A stretch of DNA of 64,000 nucleotides, from positions 62,001 through 126,000 of the forward strand of contig NZ_JAENHM010000044.1 of NCBI RefSeq assembly GCF_016595245.1, in the 5' to 3' direction. Below the pieces are notes generated by a model. That model was not told the origin of the DNA, did not search any database, and saw only the letters and a list, made by a program, of their open reading frames with translations. This document shows positions 54,553 through 62,603 of this stretch, piece after piece. How positions within the stretch are numbered: position 1 is the first letter of the stretch; each line of letters begins with the position of its first letter. The position numbers and the translations under genes are program-made. The stretch comes from Azospirillum endophyticum (GTDB lineage Bacteria; Pseudomonadota; Alphaproteobacteria; Azospirillales; Azospirillaceae).

Positions 54553-54912
54553 ATGCGCCGACTTGCCGTCATGCTCCTATGCCTGATCCTCGCCACGGCG
54601 GTTTCGATCGCCGGCCGGCCGGCTTCCGCCTTCGAGGTGCAGTCCGGCGGCATCCCGCTGTCGGCCGTCGCCGTTGCCGTGCTGGCGAACCGCGTCGGCA
54701 CCGCGCCGCCGGCCCAGGCAGGCACCGGCAGCGCCTTTCCGCCTTGGATGGGCGGCGGCCGCACGGGAGCCGGGGCCATGGGCGTCGGGACCATGGCGAC
54801 CGGACTGCCGGGGGCGAAGGGCGCCGGGTTGCCGCCGGCCGGCCGGCCGGCCGGCATGGGTGTCCCGGACCGGGCGGCGATGAACGAGCAACTGTTCGGA
54901 ATCAAGCGCTGA
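54553..54912 (+). CDS. Small exported Gly/Ala-rich protein, function unknown
   Basis: The 119 residues have a clear signal peptide (MRRLAVMLLCLILATAVSIA, cleaved near ASA) and a low-complexity Gly/Ala/Pro mature part ending in NEQLFGIKR. I recognise no family. It starts the rightward run of envelope genes, separated from the next gene by 225 bp that contains a GAAGAC/GTCTTC stem at about 55082-55103. Confidence 0.6.
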   Translation: MRRLAVMLLCLILATAVSIAGRPASAFEVQSGGIPLSAVAVAVLANRVGTAPPAQAGTGSAFPPWMGGGRTGAGAMGVGTMATGLPGAKGAGLPPAGRPAGMGVPDRAAMNEQLFGIKR

Positions 54913-55137
54913 CGGAGGGCGCCGCATTCGATTTCCCGCGCGTCCGGACTGGGCATTCCCCGCAATGTTGGGGAAGGCGACTGCGATAGTCGGCCAATTC
55001 GGAAGGGGATGCCGCGGAACCGGGTCGTTTTCCAATGGGATGGGATTACCCAAGAATTCGGGGGCACCCTGCTTCCCGGTCGAAGACTAAGATCAAGGTC
55101 TTCAGACGAAGGGCAATGAAGAAAACAGGGGGAAATC

Positions 55138-55572
55138 ATGCTGCGGACTGCCGTGATCGCGGTCGGCGCCCTGCTGCTTCTGCCGCTGTTTATGGCTGGG
55201 CAGGGAATGGCCGACCGGGCGAAAGCGCCCGAAGACGCGCGTGCCTATATCCTGTGGCCTCCCAACGGGGCGGTCATCAATGGCGGAAAATTCTGGGTCC
55301 GCATGGGCCTCCAGAACATGGGGATATCGCCGGCCGGCATAAGCCACGCCGACAGCGGGCACCATCACCTGCTGATCGACACCGACCTGACGAACCCGGA
55401 CGAGCCGATCCCCAACGACAAGCAGCACCTGCATTTCGGCGGCGGCCAGACCGAAGCGCGGCTGGAACTGCCGCCGGGAACCCACACGCTGCGGATGGTG
55501 CTGGGCGACGCCGACCACATTCCGCACAACCCGCCGGTGATGTCGGAGAAGGTGACCATCACCGTCCGCTGA
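55138..55572 (+). CDS. DUF4399 family exported protein, copy 1
   Basis: The 144 residues have a signal peptide (to about residue 24, GMA) and a single DUF4399-like domain. It contains ILWPPNGAVINGGKFWVRMGLQNMGISPAG, the His cluster GHHHLLIDTDL and KQHLHFGGGQTEARLELPPGTHTLRMVLGDADHIPH. The His-rich loops suggest metal binding, which is inference. The next gene encodes a paralogue with the same order of motifs. Confidence 0.8.
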   Translation: MLRTAVIAVGALLLLPLFMAGQGMADRAKAPEDARAYILWPPNGAVINGGKFWVRMGLQNMGISPAGISHADSGHHHLLIDTDLTNPDEPIPNDKQHLHFGGGQTEARLELPPGTHTLRMVLGDADHIPHNPPVMSEKVTITVR

Positions 55573-55610
55573 CCGGTCCCGACCGGTTCATGTCCGCCAG
55601 GGAGGGCATC

Positions 55611-56198
55611 ATGAAGACAGGTCCCATCAAGACAGGCCCGATCAAGACAGCATTGTCCGCGCTCAAATACGGCTCCGGCCCTTGCGCCGTCTTCGGCGCG
55701 ATGCTGCTGGGGCTGATGTCGACCGTGCCATTGGTCTTCGCGTCGCTCCCGGCCGTCGCGGCGGAAGCGTCCGCCGATCATAAGGGCGACCATGATGCGG
55801 CGGCCGCCGCGCAGCGGACACCCGGCCGCAAGGATGCCTGGCTCTATATCGGCTGGCCCAACAACGGGCAGGTGGTCGGTACGCGGTTCAAGGTGTGGTT
55901 CGGGCTGCGCAATTTCGGCGTCGCGCCGGCCGGCGTCCGCAAGGACGGCACCGGGCACCATCATCTGCTGATCGACACCGACCTGAAGACTTTCGACGAG
56001 CCGATCCCCAGCGACAAGCAGCACCTGCATTTCGGCAAGGGCCAGACCGAAACGATCCTGGAACTGCCGCCCGGCCGTCACACGCTGCAACTGGTCCTGG
56101 CCGACGCCGACCATGTGCCGCACGACCCGCCGATCATGTCGAAGAAGATCACCATCACCGTCAGGGCGGACCGCGGCCAGCAACTGTCGGCGCGGTGA
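55611..56198 (+). CDS. DUF4399 family exported protein, copy 2
   Basis: The 195 residues have a longer N-terminus: a short direct repeat KTGPIKTGPIKT, a hydrophobic export segment around residues 28-50, and an Asp/His spacer (ADHKGDHDAAAAA). The DUF4399 domain has the same GHHHLLIDTDL and KQHLHFGKGQTE motifs as the previous gene. GGGAGG precedes the ATG by 5 nt, 38 bp after the upstream stop. Tandem duplication followed by divergence at the N-terminus is the simplest explanation. Confidence 0.8.
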   Translation: MKTGPIKTGPIKTALSALKYGSGPCAVFGAMLLGLMSTVPLVFASLPAVAAEASADHKGDHDAAAAAQRTPGRKDAWLYIGWPNNGQVVGTRFKVWFGLRNFGVAPAGVRKDGTGHHHLLIDTDLKTFDEPIPSDKQHLHFGKGQTETILELPPGRHTLQLVLADADHVPHDPPIMSKKITITVRADRGQQLSAR

Positions 56199-56267
56199 CG
56201 GCCCGGAGCCGCAGATCCGGACCCTGAACCGGGGGCCGGGCGCGCCAACCCATGGGAGACAGCGCCG

Positions 56268-57827
56268 ATGAGCATGGTCCGGGTCCTTCGTTCCCTCGGC
56301 GCGTCCGCCGCCCTGACGCTGGCGCTGGGCGGCTGTTTCACCTCCGGCGAGATGGCGCGCGTGGTGCAGCAGCCCAAGACCCCGGCGGTCCGCACCATCA
56401 GCAGCTTCAGCGAGGCGCTGCGCTGCATGGACCGGCTGCTGTGGACCCATGGCAAGCACGACATCTACATCACCGCCAACGGCCTGCCCGACGCCACCGG
56501 CCGGGTGGCCGGCGGCACCAAGGAGATGCTGATCACCGCGGTCTCGCGGATGTCGGAAAGTTCCAGCGCCTTCCGCTTCGTCGATTTCGAACCGGCGCTG
56601 GACGACGTCAACGCGCTGTACTGGATGATCGGGGTGCAGCCGAACTTCCGTGCGCCGTCCTACTACATCCGCGGCGCCATCACCCAGCTCGACGACAATG
56701 TGGTCAGCGAGGCGGCGGGGGCGGGGTTGTCCCTGCCCAAGCTGGATCTCAGCGTCTCGGCCGACCAGGTGGTGTCCATGGTCTCGATCGACCTCAATGT
56801 CGGGGAATTGGTGACCCGCCAGATCATCCCCGGCATGTCGGCATCCAACACGCTGGCGGTGGTGTCGTCGGGACGCGGGGCGGATGCCGGCGGGGTGATC
56901 GGCAAGGCCGGCCTGTCCTTCAACATTTCGCTGAACCGCTCGGAAGGGCTGCACCAGGGCGTGCGCACGCTGGTCGAGCTCAGCACCATCGAGGTGCTGG
57001 GCAAGCTGACCCGGGTGCCCTACTGGCAATGCCTGGGCATCGACCAGACCAACCCCGCCTTCATGGCGGAGGCCCGCGGCTGGTTCGACGGCATGGCGCC
57101 GTCGGAACGCGTCACCTTCAGCCAGCGCGCGCTGTCGGCGCAGGGCTATTACGACGGGCCAGTCAACGGCCAGCTCGACCAGCGCACAGCCGAAGCCGTC
57201 GGCCGCTTCCAGGCCGACAACGACCTGATCGCCACCGGCCGCATCGACTTCGACCTCTACCAACGCCTGCTCGCCAAGCCGCCCGGCGAAGGCGGGGCGC
57301 CGCCGGCCCGGCTGCAGAGCGTCAGCAACGCCGGCGGCGAGGGGCTGCCGCGCGCCCAGCCGTCGCCGTCCCGCCTCGACCTGCTGCTGTCGTCGGACCG
57401 TGGCCCGGTGCCACGCTACCGTGCCGGCGAAGCGCTGGTGGTGCGGATGCAACCGACGGCGGACGGCTTCGTCTACTGCTATTACCGCGATGGCGCCGGC
57501 ACCGTCTCCCGCATCTTCCCCAACCGGTTCCAACCCGACGCCTTCGTCGAGGCTGGCCGGCAGGTGGAAATCCCGCCCGGCGTGCAGAAGCCCTTCAATC
57601 TGCGGATGGACCGGCCGGGCGCCGAGGAGACGGTGGCCTGCGTCCTGTCCCATGACGAGATCGGGGTCCGTATTCCGGAAGCGTTCAAGAGCGAGGATCT
57701 GCAACCCATTCCCGGTGCCGCCCTGGACGACGTCATCAACGCCTTCGCGACGGCGAAGGGAAGCGACGCCCGTGCCAAGCGGCTGACGGTCAAGGTGCTG
57801 CCCGGCACGCTGGCGCAGGGGGAATGA
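56268..57827 (+). CDS. Lipoprotein with CsgG-like, peptidoglycan-binding and DUF4384 domains
   Basis: The 519-residue lipoprotein has lipobox LALGGC (C23). Residues 40-265 resemble CsgG/curli-assembly-like outer-membrane lipoproteins. A PG_binding_1 module follows (FSQRALSAQGYYDGPVNGQLDQRTAEAVGRFQ, about 285-335), then a DUF4384 domain (RYRAGEALVVRMQPTADGFVYCYY, about 385-470). The layout suggests an outer-membrane-anchored protein that contacts the wall. DUF4384 recurs in the second protein of this locus. The CsgG assignment is from general pattern and is less sure than the other domains. Confidence 0.75.
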   Translation: MSMVRVLRSLGASAALTLALGGCFTSGEMARVVQQPKTPAVRTISSFSEALRCMDRLLWTHGKHDIYITANGLPDATGRVAGGTKEMLITAVSRMSESSSAFRFVDFEPALDDVNALYWMIGVQPNFRAPSYYIRGAITQLDDNVVSEAAGAGLSLPKLDLSVSADQVVSMVSIDLNVGELVTRQIIPGMSASNTLAVVSSGRGADAGGVIGKAGLSFNISLNRSEGLHQGVRTLVELSTIEVLGKLTRVPYWQCLGIDQTNPAFMAEARGWFDGMAPSERVTFSQRALSAQGYYDGPVNGQLDQRTAEAVGRFQADNDLIATGRIDFDLYQRLLAKPPGEGGAPPARLQSVSNAGGEGLPRAQPSPSRLDLLLSSDRGPVPRYRAGEALVVRMQPTADGFVYCYYRDGAGTVSRIFPNRFQPDAFVEAGRQVEIPPGVQKPFNLRMDRPGAEETVACVLSHDEIGVRIPEAFKSEDLQPIPGAALDDVINAFATAKGSDARAKRLTVKVLPGTLAQGE

Positions 57828-57945
57828 GACCCGGCCGATCGCCGGAAATCGGGAGCCGACTGTTGGCCGGCTCACAGCGCGGGGAGGGGGACGGCGCTAG
57901 AACCAGGGGCAACGCCGCTTTCTCTCCAGCCCAGGGAGCTTTCCC

Positions 57946-58773
57946 ATGACCAAGTCCTCCAAATCCGTCGCGTCCCATGCACTGTCCCACATCCTGGTCG
58001 CCACGCTGCCGGTGCTGGCCGTCGCCTGGGCCGGCCCGGCGCCGGCCCAGACGATCGAAGGGTCTGGGTCGTCGAAGGTGATGATGTTCGACCGGCCGCC
58101 CAGCGTCGAGGAACTGCGCGGGGTGGTGGCGCCCGACCCGAAAATCCGCACCCGCAGCATCGAGATCATCGGCGGCGCCGCCGGTGCCGCCGCCAAGCGG
58201 CCCCGGCCCATCGACGAGATCAATTACGGCACGGCGCCCACGCCGCCGGCAGCGCAGCCCGCTCCCCAGCCGGCTTACCAGCAGGAGGCACAGCCCGTCG
58301 CGCAGCCGGTTCCCCAGCCCACCTCTCAAGCCACCCATCAATCCTCATCGAGCCGCCCTGTCCATAAGCAACGCCGGCAGGAGGCACGGATGGAGGCCCC
58401 CGCCGCCGAGCCGCAGGCCGCCGCCGAACCGGAAGCGGCACCGCAAGCCTTCGGGTTCCGCATCAACTTCGCCCTCAACTCGGCTGAGATCCCGGCGGAG
58501 TCCGCCTCCTACATCGACGCCGTCGGGGCGCTGATGAAGGAGGACCCGACCCTGGGACTGACGGTGGAGGGGCACACCGACGCCAGCGGCAACCTTCCCT
58601 ACAACATGCTGCTGTCGCAGCGCCGCGCGGTGTCGGTGGGCGAGTATCTGGTGCGCGTCCACCAGATCGATCCCAAGCGCATCACCGTGGACGGCAAGGG
58701 TCCGACCGCGCCGCTCGCCGCCAACCCCTACGACGGCCGCAACCGGCGCGTCGAATTCAAGCCGACCCATTGA
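57946..58773 (+). CDS. OmpA-family C-terminal domain protein
   Basis: The 275 residues have a signal peptide (cleaved near APAQ), a variable region, a Pro/Gln/Ala-rich linker around residues 100-165, and a C-terminal OmpA domain (FRINFALNSAEIPAESASYIDAVGALM, TVEGHTDASGNLPYNMLLSQRRAVSV). The NxxLSxxRA-type motif supports peptidoglycan binding. No beta-barrel domain is evident. It probably anchors or positions the envelope complex. Confidence 0.87.
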   Translation: MTKSSKSVASHALSHILVATLPVLAVAWAGPAPAQTIEGSGSSKVMMFDRPPSVEELRGVVAPDPKIRTRSIEIIGGAAGAAAKRPRPIDEINYGTAPTPPAAQPAPQPAYQQEAQPVAQPVPQPTSQATHQSSSSRPVHKQRRQEARMEAPAAEPQAAAEPEAAPQAFGFRINFALNSAEIPAESASYIDAVGALMKEDPTLGLTVEGHTDASGNLPYNMLLSQRRAVSVGEYLVRVHQIDPKRITVDGKGPTAPLAANPYDGRNRRVEFKPTH

Positions 58774-58799
58774 GCGGCGGCCGCAATGGAGGGGATGCC

Positions 58800-59174
58800 A
58801 TGAAACATGCCTTGCTCCTCGCCGCCTGCCTTGGCCTGCTGGCCGCTGCCGGCATTGCCGCCTCCGACCGGGCCGATGCGACGGTGGTCCGCAAGAAGGG
58901 ACCCGAGAATTCCGGTGCCGCCAGCGGCGGGGCCGCGGGCGGGGTGGACATCGCCCCCGCCGGCAAGCGGGTTCGCGTCCAATGCTGGCAGGACGGCCAC
59001 AAGATCATCGACGAAGCGGACCTTGCCGTCGTCTCGCTCAGCATCGCCAGCCAGATGAACGGGCTGCGCTTCCGCCGCAACGGCGGGACCGATGGGGCGG
59101 TGTCGGTGATGACGCAATCCCGCACCGCCTGCCTGCTCGCCCCCGACGAAGGAAAGGGCCGCAACCGCGACTGA
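58800..59174 (+). CDS. Small exported protein of unknown function
   Basis: The 124 residues have a signal peptide (MKHALLLAACLGLLAAAGIAA), a Gly/Ala-rich linker and a mature domain with two Cys (VQCWQDGHKII and SRTACLLAP). GGAGGGG lies just before ATG 58800. It lies between the OmpA-type gene and the second DUF4384 gene with short gaps, so it is likely in the same operon. The family is not recognised. Confidence 0.7.
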   Translation: MKHALLLAACLGLLAAAGIAASDRADATVVRKKGPENSGAASGGAAGGVDIAPAGKRVRVQCWQDGHKIIDEADLAVVSLSIASQMNGLRFRRNGGTDGAVSVMTQSRTACLLAPDEGKGRNRD

Positions 59175-59200
59175 TCTCCCGCATCCAGAAGGTGACAATC

Positions 59201-60394
59201 ATGTCCAAGCGATCCTTTTTCCATCAGTCCCTTTCCCATCTCCTGGCCGCCGCCTTGGCCCTGGGCTGCGGCCATGCCGCCGGGGCACGGGCGGAGGCCG
59301 TGGTCGTGGCGTCCAGCGCCCCCGGCTATGCCCAGGGACAGCTCGTCGCCGACGGACAGGCCGTCCGGCTTCCCGACGGGGCGAATGCGACGCTGCTGTT
59401 CGCCAACGGCCGGCTCCTGCGGTTGCGCGGCCCCTATGACGGGGTGCCCGGCGACATGGCAAATCGTGACATGGCAAGTCGCGGCGTGTCGGCCCGCGCC
59501 GGCCCCGGCGACGACCGCTTCATGCAGAGCGACCTGGGGGCGGCGCGCGCCCTGGGGAGCCCGCTGGATTCGGCGCTGGAGCGGGCGCTGGCGATCGACC
59601 CGTCGGTTTCCGGCGTTCAATGCGTCAAGGCCGGAAGCCCGCCCTGGCTGCGCCGGCCGGCCGAGCCGGGGATGGACCAGCTGCTTCTGCAGGACAAGGC
59701 GGGGGGAGAGCGTGCGGCGGTCGGCTGGACGAACGACGGCCCGGTGCCTTGGCCGCGGACCCTGCCGCTGGCCGACGGGATGGATATCGGCGCGCAACGG
59801 CCCGACGGAACGCCGGTCGGCACGCTGCATGTGCGGATGGTAGAGGCGACGGGCGGTGCGGCCCTGGCGGTGCGCATGGCGTCGGCCGGCTGTGCCGGGC
59901 AGGTCGGTGCGGCGATGGCGACCTTGCGCGATGCGACGGTCCCGCTCGACCTTTTCCTTGCGACCGATCGCCTTTCCGGTCCAGCCGATCGCCCTTCAGG
60001 CGATGGTGCCGCCGGAGCCGCCTACCGGCCGGGCGAGGACATCCGTCTGCTGGTCCAGACCGATCGCGACGCCCATCTCTACTGCTATCTGCGCAATGCG
60101 CGCGCCCAGTTGATCCCCATCTTTCCAGCCGGCGCCGCGATGAGTGCCCGCGTGGCCGGCAACGTGCCGTTCAGCCTGTCCGGCGACCGCATGCCGTTGC
60201 GTGCCGGCGAAGGGCCGGCCGACCTGGAGGTGCGCTGCATCGCCGCTAGCCGCAACCTGGACGGCGAGATGCCCGGCCGCGCCGCGGCGTTCCGCCCCTT
60301 GGGCGAGGATGCCGCCGGCCAGCTCGACCGCGCGGTGTCCCGACTGCGCGAGACGGAGGTGGCATCGGCCCAGCTCATCCTCAAGGTCCGGTGA
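59201..60394 (+). CDS. Exported protein with FecR-like N-terminus and DUF4384 domain
   Basis: The 397 residues have a signal peptide (cleaved near ARAEA) and a FecR-like first part (GQLVADGQAVRLPDGANATLLFANGRLLRLRGPYDG). A middle region with two Cys follows, then a C-terminal DUF4384 domain (YRPGEDIRLLVQTDRDAHLYCYLRNARAQLIPIFP). It lies just before the CHASE2 cyclase (stop to start, 7 bp), so the two are probably cotranscribed and may act together at the membrane. Confidence 0.75.
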   Translation: MSKRSFFHQSLSHLLAAALALGCGHAAGARAEAVVVASSAPGYAQGQLVADGQAVRLPDGANATLLFANGRLLRLRGPYDGVPGDMANRDMASRGVSARAGPGDDRFMQSDLGAARALGSPLDSALERALAIDPSVSGVQCVKAGSPPWLRRPAEPGMDQLLLQDKAGGERAAVGWTNDGPVPWPRTLPLADGMDIGAQRPDGTPVGTLHVRMVEATGGAALAVRMASAGCAGQVGAAMATLRDATVPLDLFLATDRLSGPADRPSGDGAAGAAYRPGEDIRLLVQTDRDAHLYCYLRNARAQLIPIFPAGAAMSARVAGNVPFSLSGDRMPLRAGEGPADLEVRCIAASRNLDGEMPGRAAAFRPLGEDAAGQLDRAVSRLRETEVASAQLILKVR

Positions 60395-60401
60395 GCGCCG
60401 G

Positions 60402-62333
60402 ATGGACGGTCCGCCGGTCCGACCCGGGGAGGGGCCGCTGGTTCCTCCCATCGCGAAACCGGTGGCGCCCCTGCCGCCGGCGTCCGGCCGCAGGGGCTGG
60501 CCGGAAACGCGGCTGACGATCGGCATCGTGCTGGGCAGCATGCTGATGGCGCTCGCCGCCACCAGAATGCTGCCTCCGCTGCGCACCGCCGACGAGAGCC
60601 TGGGCGACCGGCTGATCGCCGCGTCGACTCCGGCCCGGCCGCAACATCCGGGTATCGCGCTGGTGCTGTTCGGCGAGGACAGTTTCACCGGCCTTGCCTG
60701 CCGGTCGCCGGTGGATCGCGGCATGCTGGCCAACATCATCGACGTGCTGGCGGCGGCCGGGGTCCGCGCCATCGGCATCGACGTGCTGTTCGACCAACCG
60801 ACCCTGCCGGCCTTGGACGAACGGCTACGCCGTGCCCTGCTGGGTGCCCCGGTTCCGGTGGTGGCGATCACGGCGCTGGACCAGACGCCGCTGACCGAGC
60901 GGCAGCGACGCTTCCTCGACGAATTCACCGCAGGGATGCCGCGTGGTCATGCCAATCTGGCCAAGGACCGGCTGGATGCCGCCGTGCGCTGGCATGTTCC
61001 CTTCGGTGGCGACGGCACCCCCAGCCTGCCGGTGCGGCTTGCCCTCCTCGGCGGCGTGGCGCAGGTGCCGGCGGAGCCCTTCCGCATCGATTGGCGCGGA
61101 CGGCCGGACGGCGCCACCGCTCCCTTCCCGGTCTATCCCGCCGAGGCGGTCGCCGTCCTGCCGAAGAGCTGGCTGGCCGGGCGAATAGTGCTGGTGGGCA
61201 CGGTTCTGGCCGGGATCGACCAGCACCGGACGCCGCTGTCGACCGCCGGAGCCTCGACGCCGGGCGTGGAGATCGAGGCGCATGTGCTGGCCCAACTGCT
61301 CGACGGGCGGAGAGATCCGCGCCTGCCCGTCGCAGGGGAGGCCGTGCTGGCACTGCTGATGGCGGTGGCCGGCGTCGCGGTGGCCGCCGCCGCTCCGCCG
61401 CTGTGGCTGCTGGCGGCGGCGGGCCTGCTGGTGCCGGCGGCCGCCTGGGCGGGGAGCGCGGCGCTGTTCGCGGCGGGCGGGCCGCTGGTGCCGCTGGTGG
61501 CGCCGGCACTGGCCTGGGGGGCCGGCATCGCCGCCATGACCGTGCAGATGTCGCTGCGCGAGCGGGCCGACCGGCGCGTCATGATGCAACTGTTCGCCAA
61601 CCATGTCTCCCAGCCGGTGGCGGAGGAGATCTGGCGGGAACGCGCGACCTTCATGGCCGGTGGACGGCCGCGGCCGCAGCAGCTGACCGCCACCGTGCTG
61701 TTTTCCGACATCGAGGGATTCACCACCATCTGCGAGGCGCTGGAGCCGGAACCGCTGATCCGCTGGCTGGAGGGCTATCTCGATGCCATGGTGCGCATCG
61801 TCACCGCCAATGACGGAGTGGTGCTGCGCTTCGTCGGCGATGCCATCCTGGCGGTGTTCGGTGCGCCGGTCGCCCGCACCACGCAGGCGCAGATCGACGC
61901 CGACGCCTGCCGTGCCGTCCGCTGCGCCCTGGAGATGGGACGGGACCTGGTGGAGCTCAATCGGCGCTGGCAGGCGGAGGGTCTGCCGCCGGTCGGCATC
62001 CGCGTCGGGGTGCATACCGGCCCGCTGGTGGCCGGCAGCCTGGGCGGCTTGCGCCACAGCGAATATTCGCTGCTGGGCGACACCGCCAACACCGCCGCCC
62101 GGCTGGAGGCCTATGGCAAGATGGTCGACGCCCGGACGTCCCGCCATTGCCGGGTCATCGTCGGCGACCCGACTTGGCAATCGGTGGGGCAATCGGTGGA
62201 GCAATCGGCGCGGCGGGCCGTCCCCCCCCTTTGCACGGCCTTGCCGGTGGGGGAGGTGGCGCTGAAGGGCAAGCTCAGGGCGGTGCGCGTCTGGCTGTTG
62301 GTCGATGACGACGGCGACGACATCGACCAATGA
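60402..62333 (+). CDS. CHASE2-domain class III adenylate/guanylate cyclase
   Basis: The 643 residues have an N-terminal membrane anchor (about 38-55), an extracytoplasmic CHASE2 sensor (60-330; VRAIGIDVLFDQPTLP, GRIVLVGTVLAGIDQHRTPLS), about three helices (340-425) and a class III cyclase domain. Metal ligands are D436 (VLFSDIEGFTT) and D480 (VGDAILAVFG); transition-state residues are N563 and R567 in GDTANTAARLE. The usual purine-selecting Lys is Arg in VLRFVGD. ATG 60402 follows the previous gene by 7 bp. It turns an envelope signal into cyclic nucleotide. Confidence 0.9.
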   Translation: MDGPPVRPGEGPLVPPIAKPVAPLPPASGRRGWPETRLTIGIVLGSMLMALAATRMLPPLRTADESLGDRLIAASTPARPQHPGIALVLFGEDSFTGLACRSPVDRGMLANIIDVLAAAGVRAIGIDVLFDQPTLPALDERLRRALLGAPVPVVAITALDQTPLTERQRRFLDEFTAGMPRGHANLAKDRLDAAVRWHVPFGGDGTPSLPVRLALLGGVAQVPAEPFRIDWRGRPDGATAPFPVYPAEAVAVLPKSWLAGRIVLVGTVLAGIDQHRTPLSTAGASTPGVEIEAHVLAQLLDGRRDPRLPVAGEAVLALLMAVAGVAVAAAAPPLWLLAAAGLLVPAAAWAGSAALFAAGGPLVPLVAPALAWGAGIAAMTVQMSLRERADRRVMMQLFANHVSQPVAEEIWRERATFMAGGRPRPQQLTATVLFSDIEGFTTICEALEPEPLIRWLEGYLDAMVRIVTANDGVVLRFVGDAILAVFGAPVARTTQAQIDADACRAVRCALEMGRDLVELNRRWQAEGLPPVGIRVGVHTGPLVAGSLGGLRHSEYSLLGDTANTAARLEAYGKMVDARTSRHCRVIVGDPTWQSVGQSVEQSARRAVPPLCTALPVGEVALKGKLRAVRVWLLVDDDGDDIDQ

Positions 62334-62463
62334 AGGATGGCGGCATTCGTGATCGATGGGCGAAGTAATCACTTCGGCTTGCCACCCCCTCTTTTTCCAT
62401 TCCGAGGCGGAAGGGGCGGTTTGGCATCGATTCAAGCCATGGTATGCTTCCACGATCCACGGC

Positions 62464-62501
62464 AGGCTGTCGACAATTTCCGATATTATTATCGACAGCC
62501 T
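62464..62501. promoter_or_regulatory. A/T-rich palindrome in the gap before the caspase-like gene
   Basis: Perfect 10-bp arms AGGCTGTCGA and TCGACAGCCT flank an A/T-rich 18-bp spacer in the 270-bp gap 62334-62603. It could be an operator or a terminator of the cyclase gene. A small CGAAGT/ACTTCG stem also lies at 62361-62376. Confidence 0.45.
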
Positions 62502-62603
62502 TCCGTCATGCGCCATGAGCTTCGCCGGAAGCCGCGGAGTCACATCCGTGGCCGAACTGACCGGCGACTTGCGGCGCCTCTTCGCTCGGGTACGGAGGCG
62601 GGG

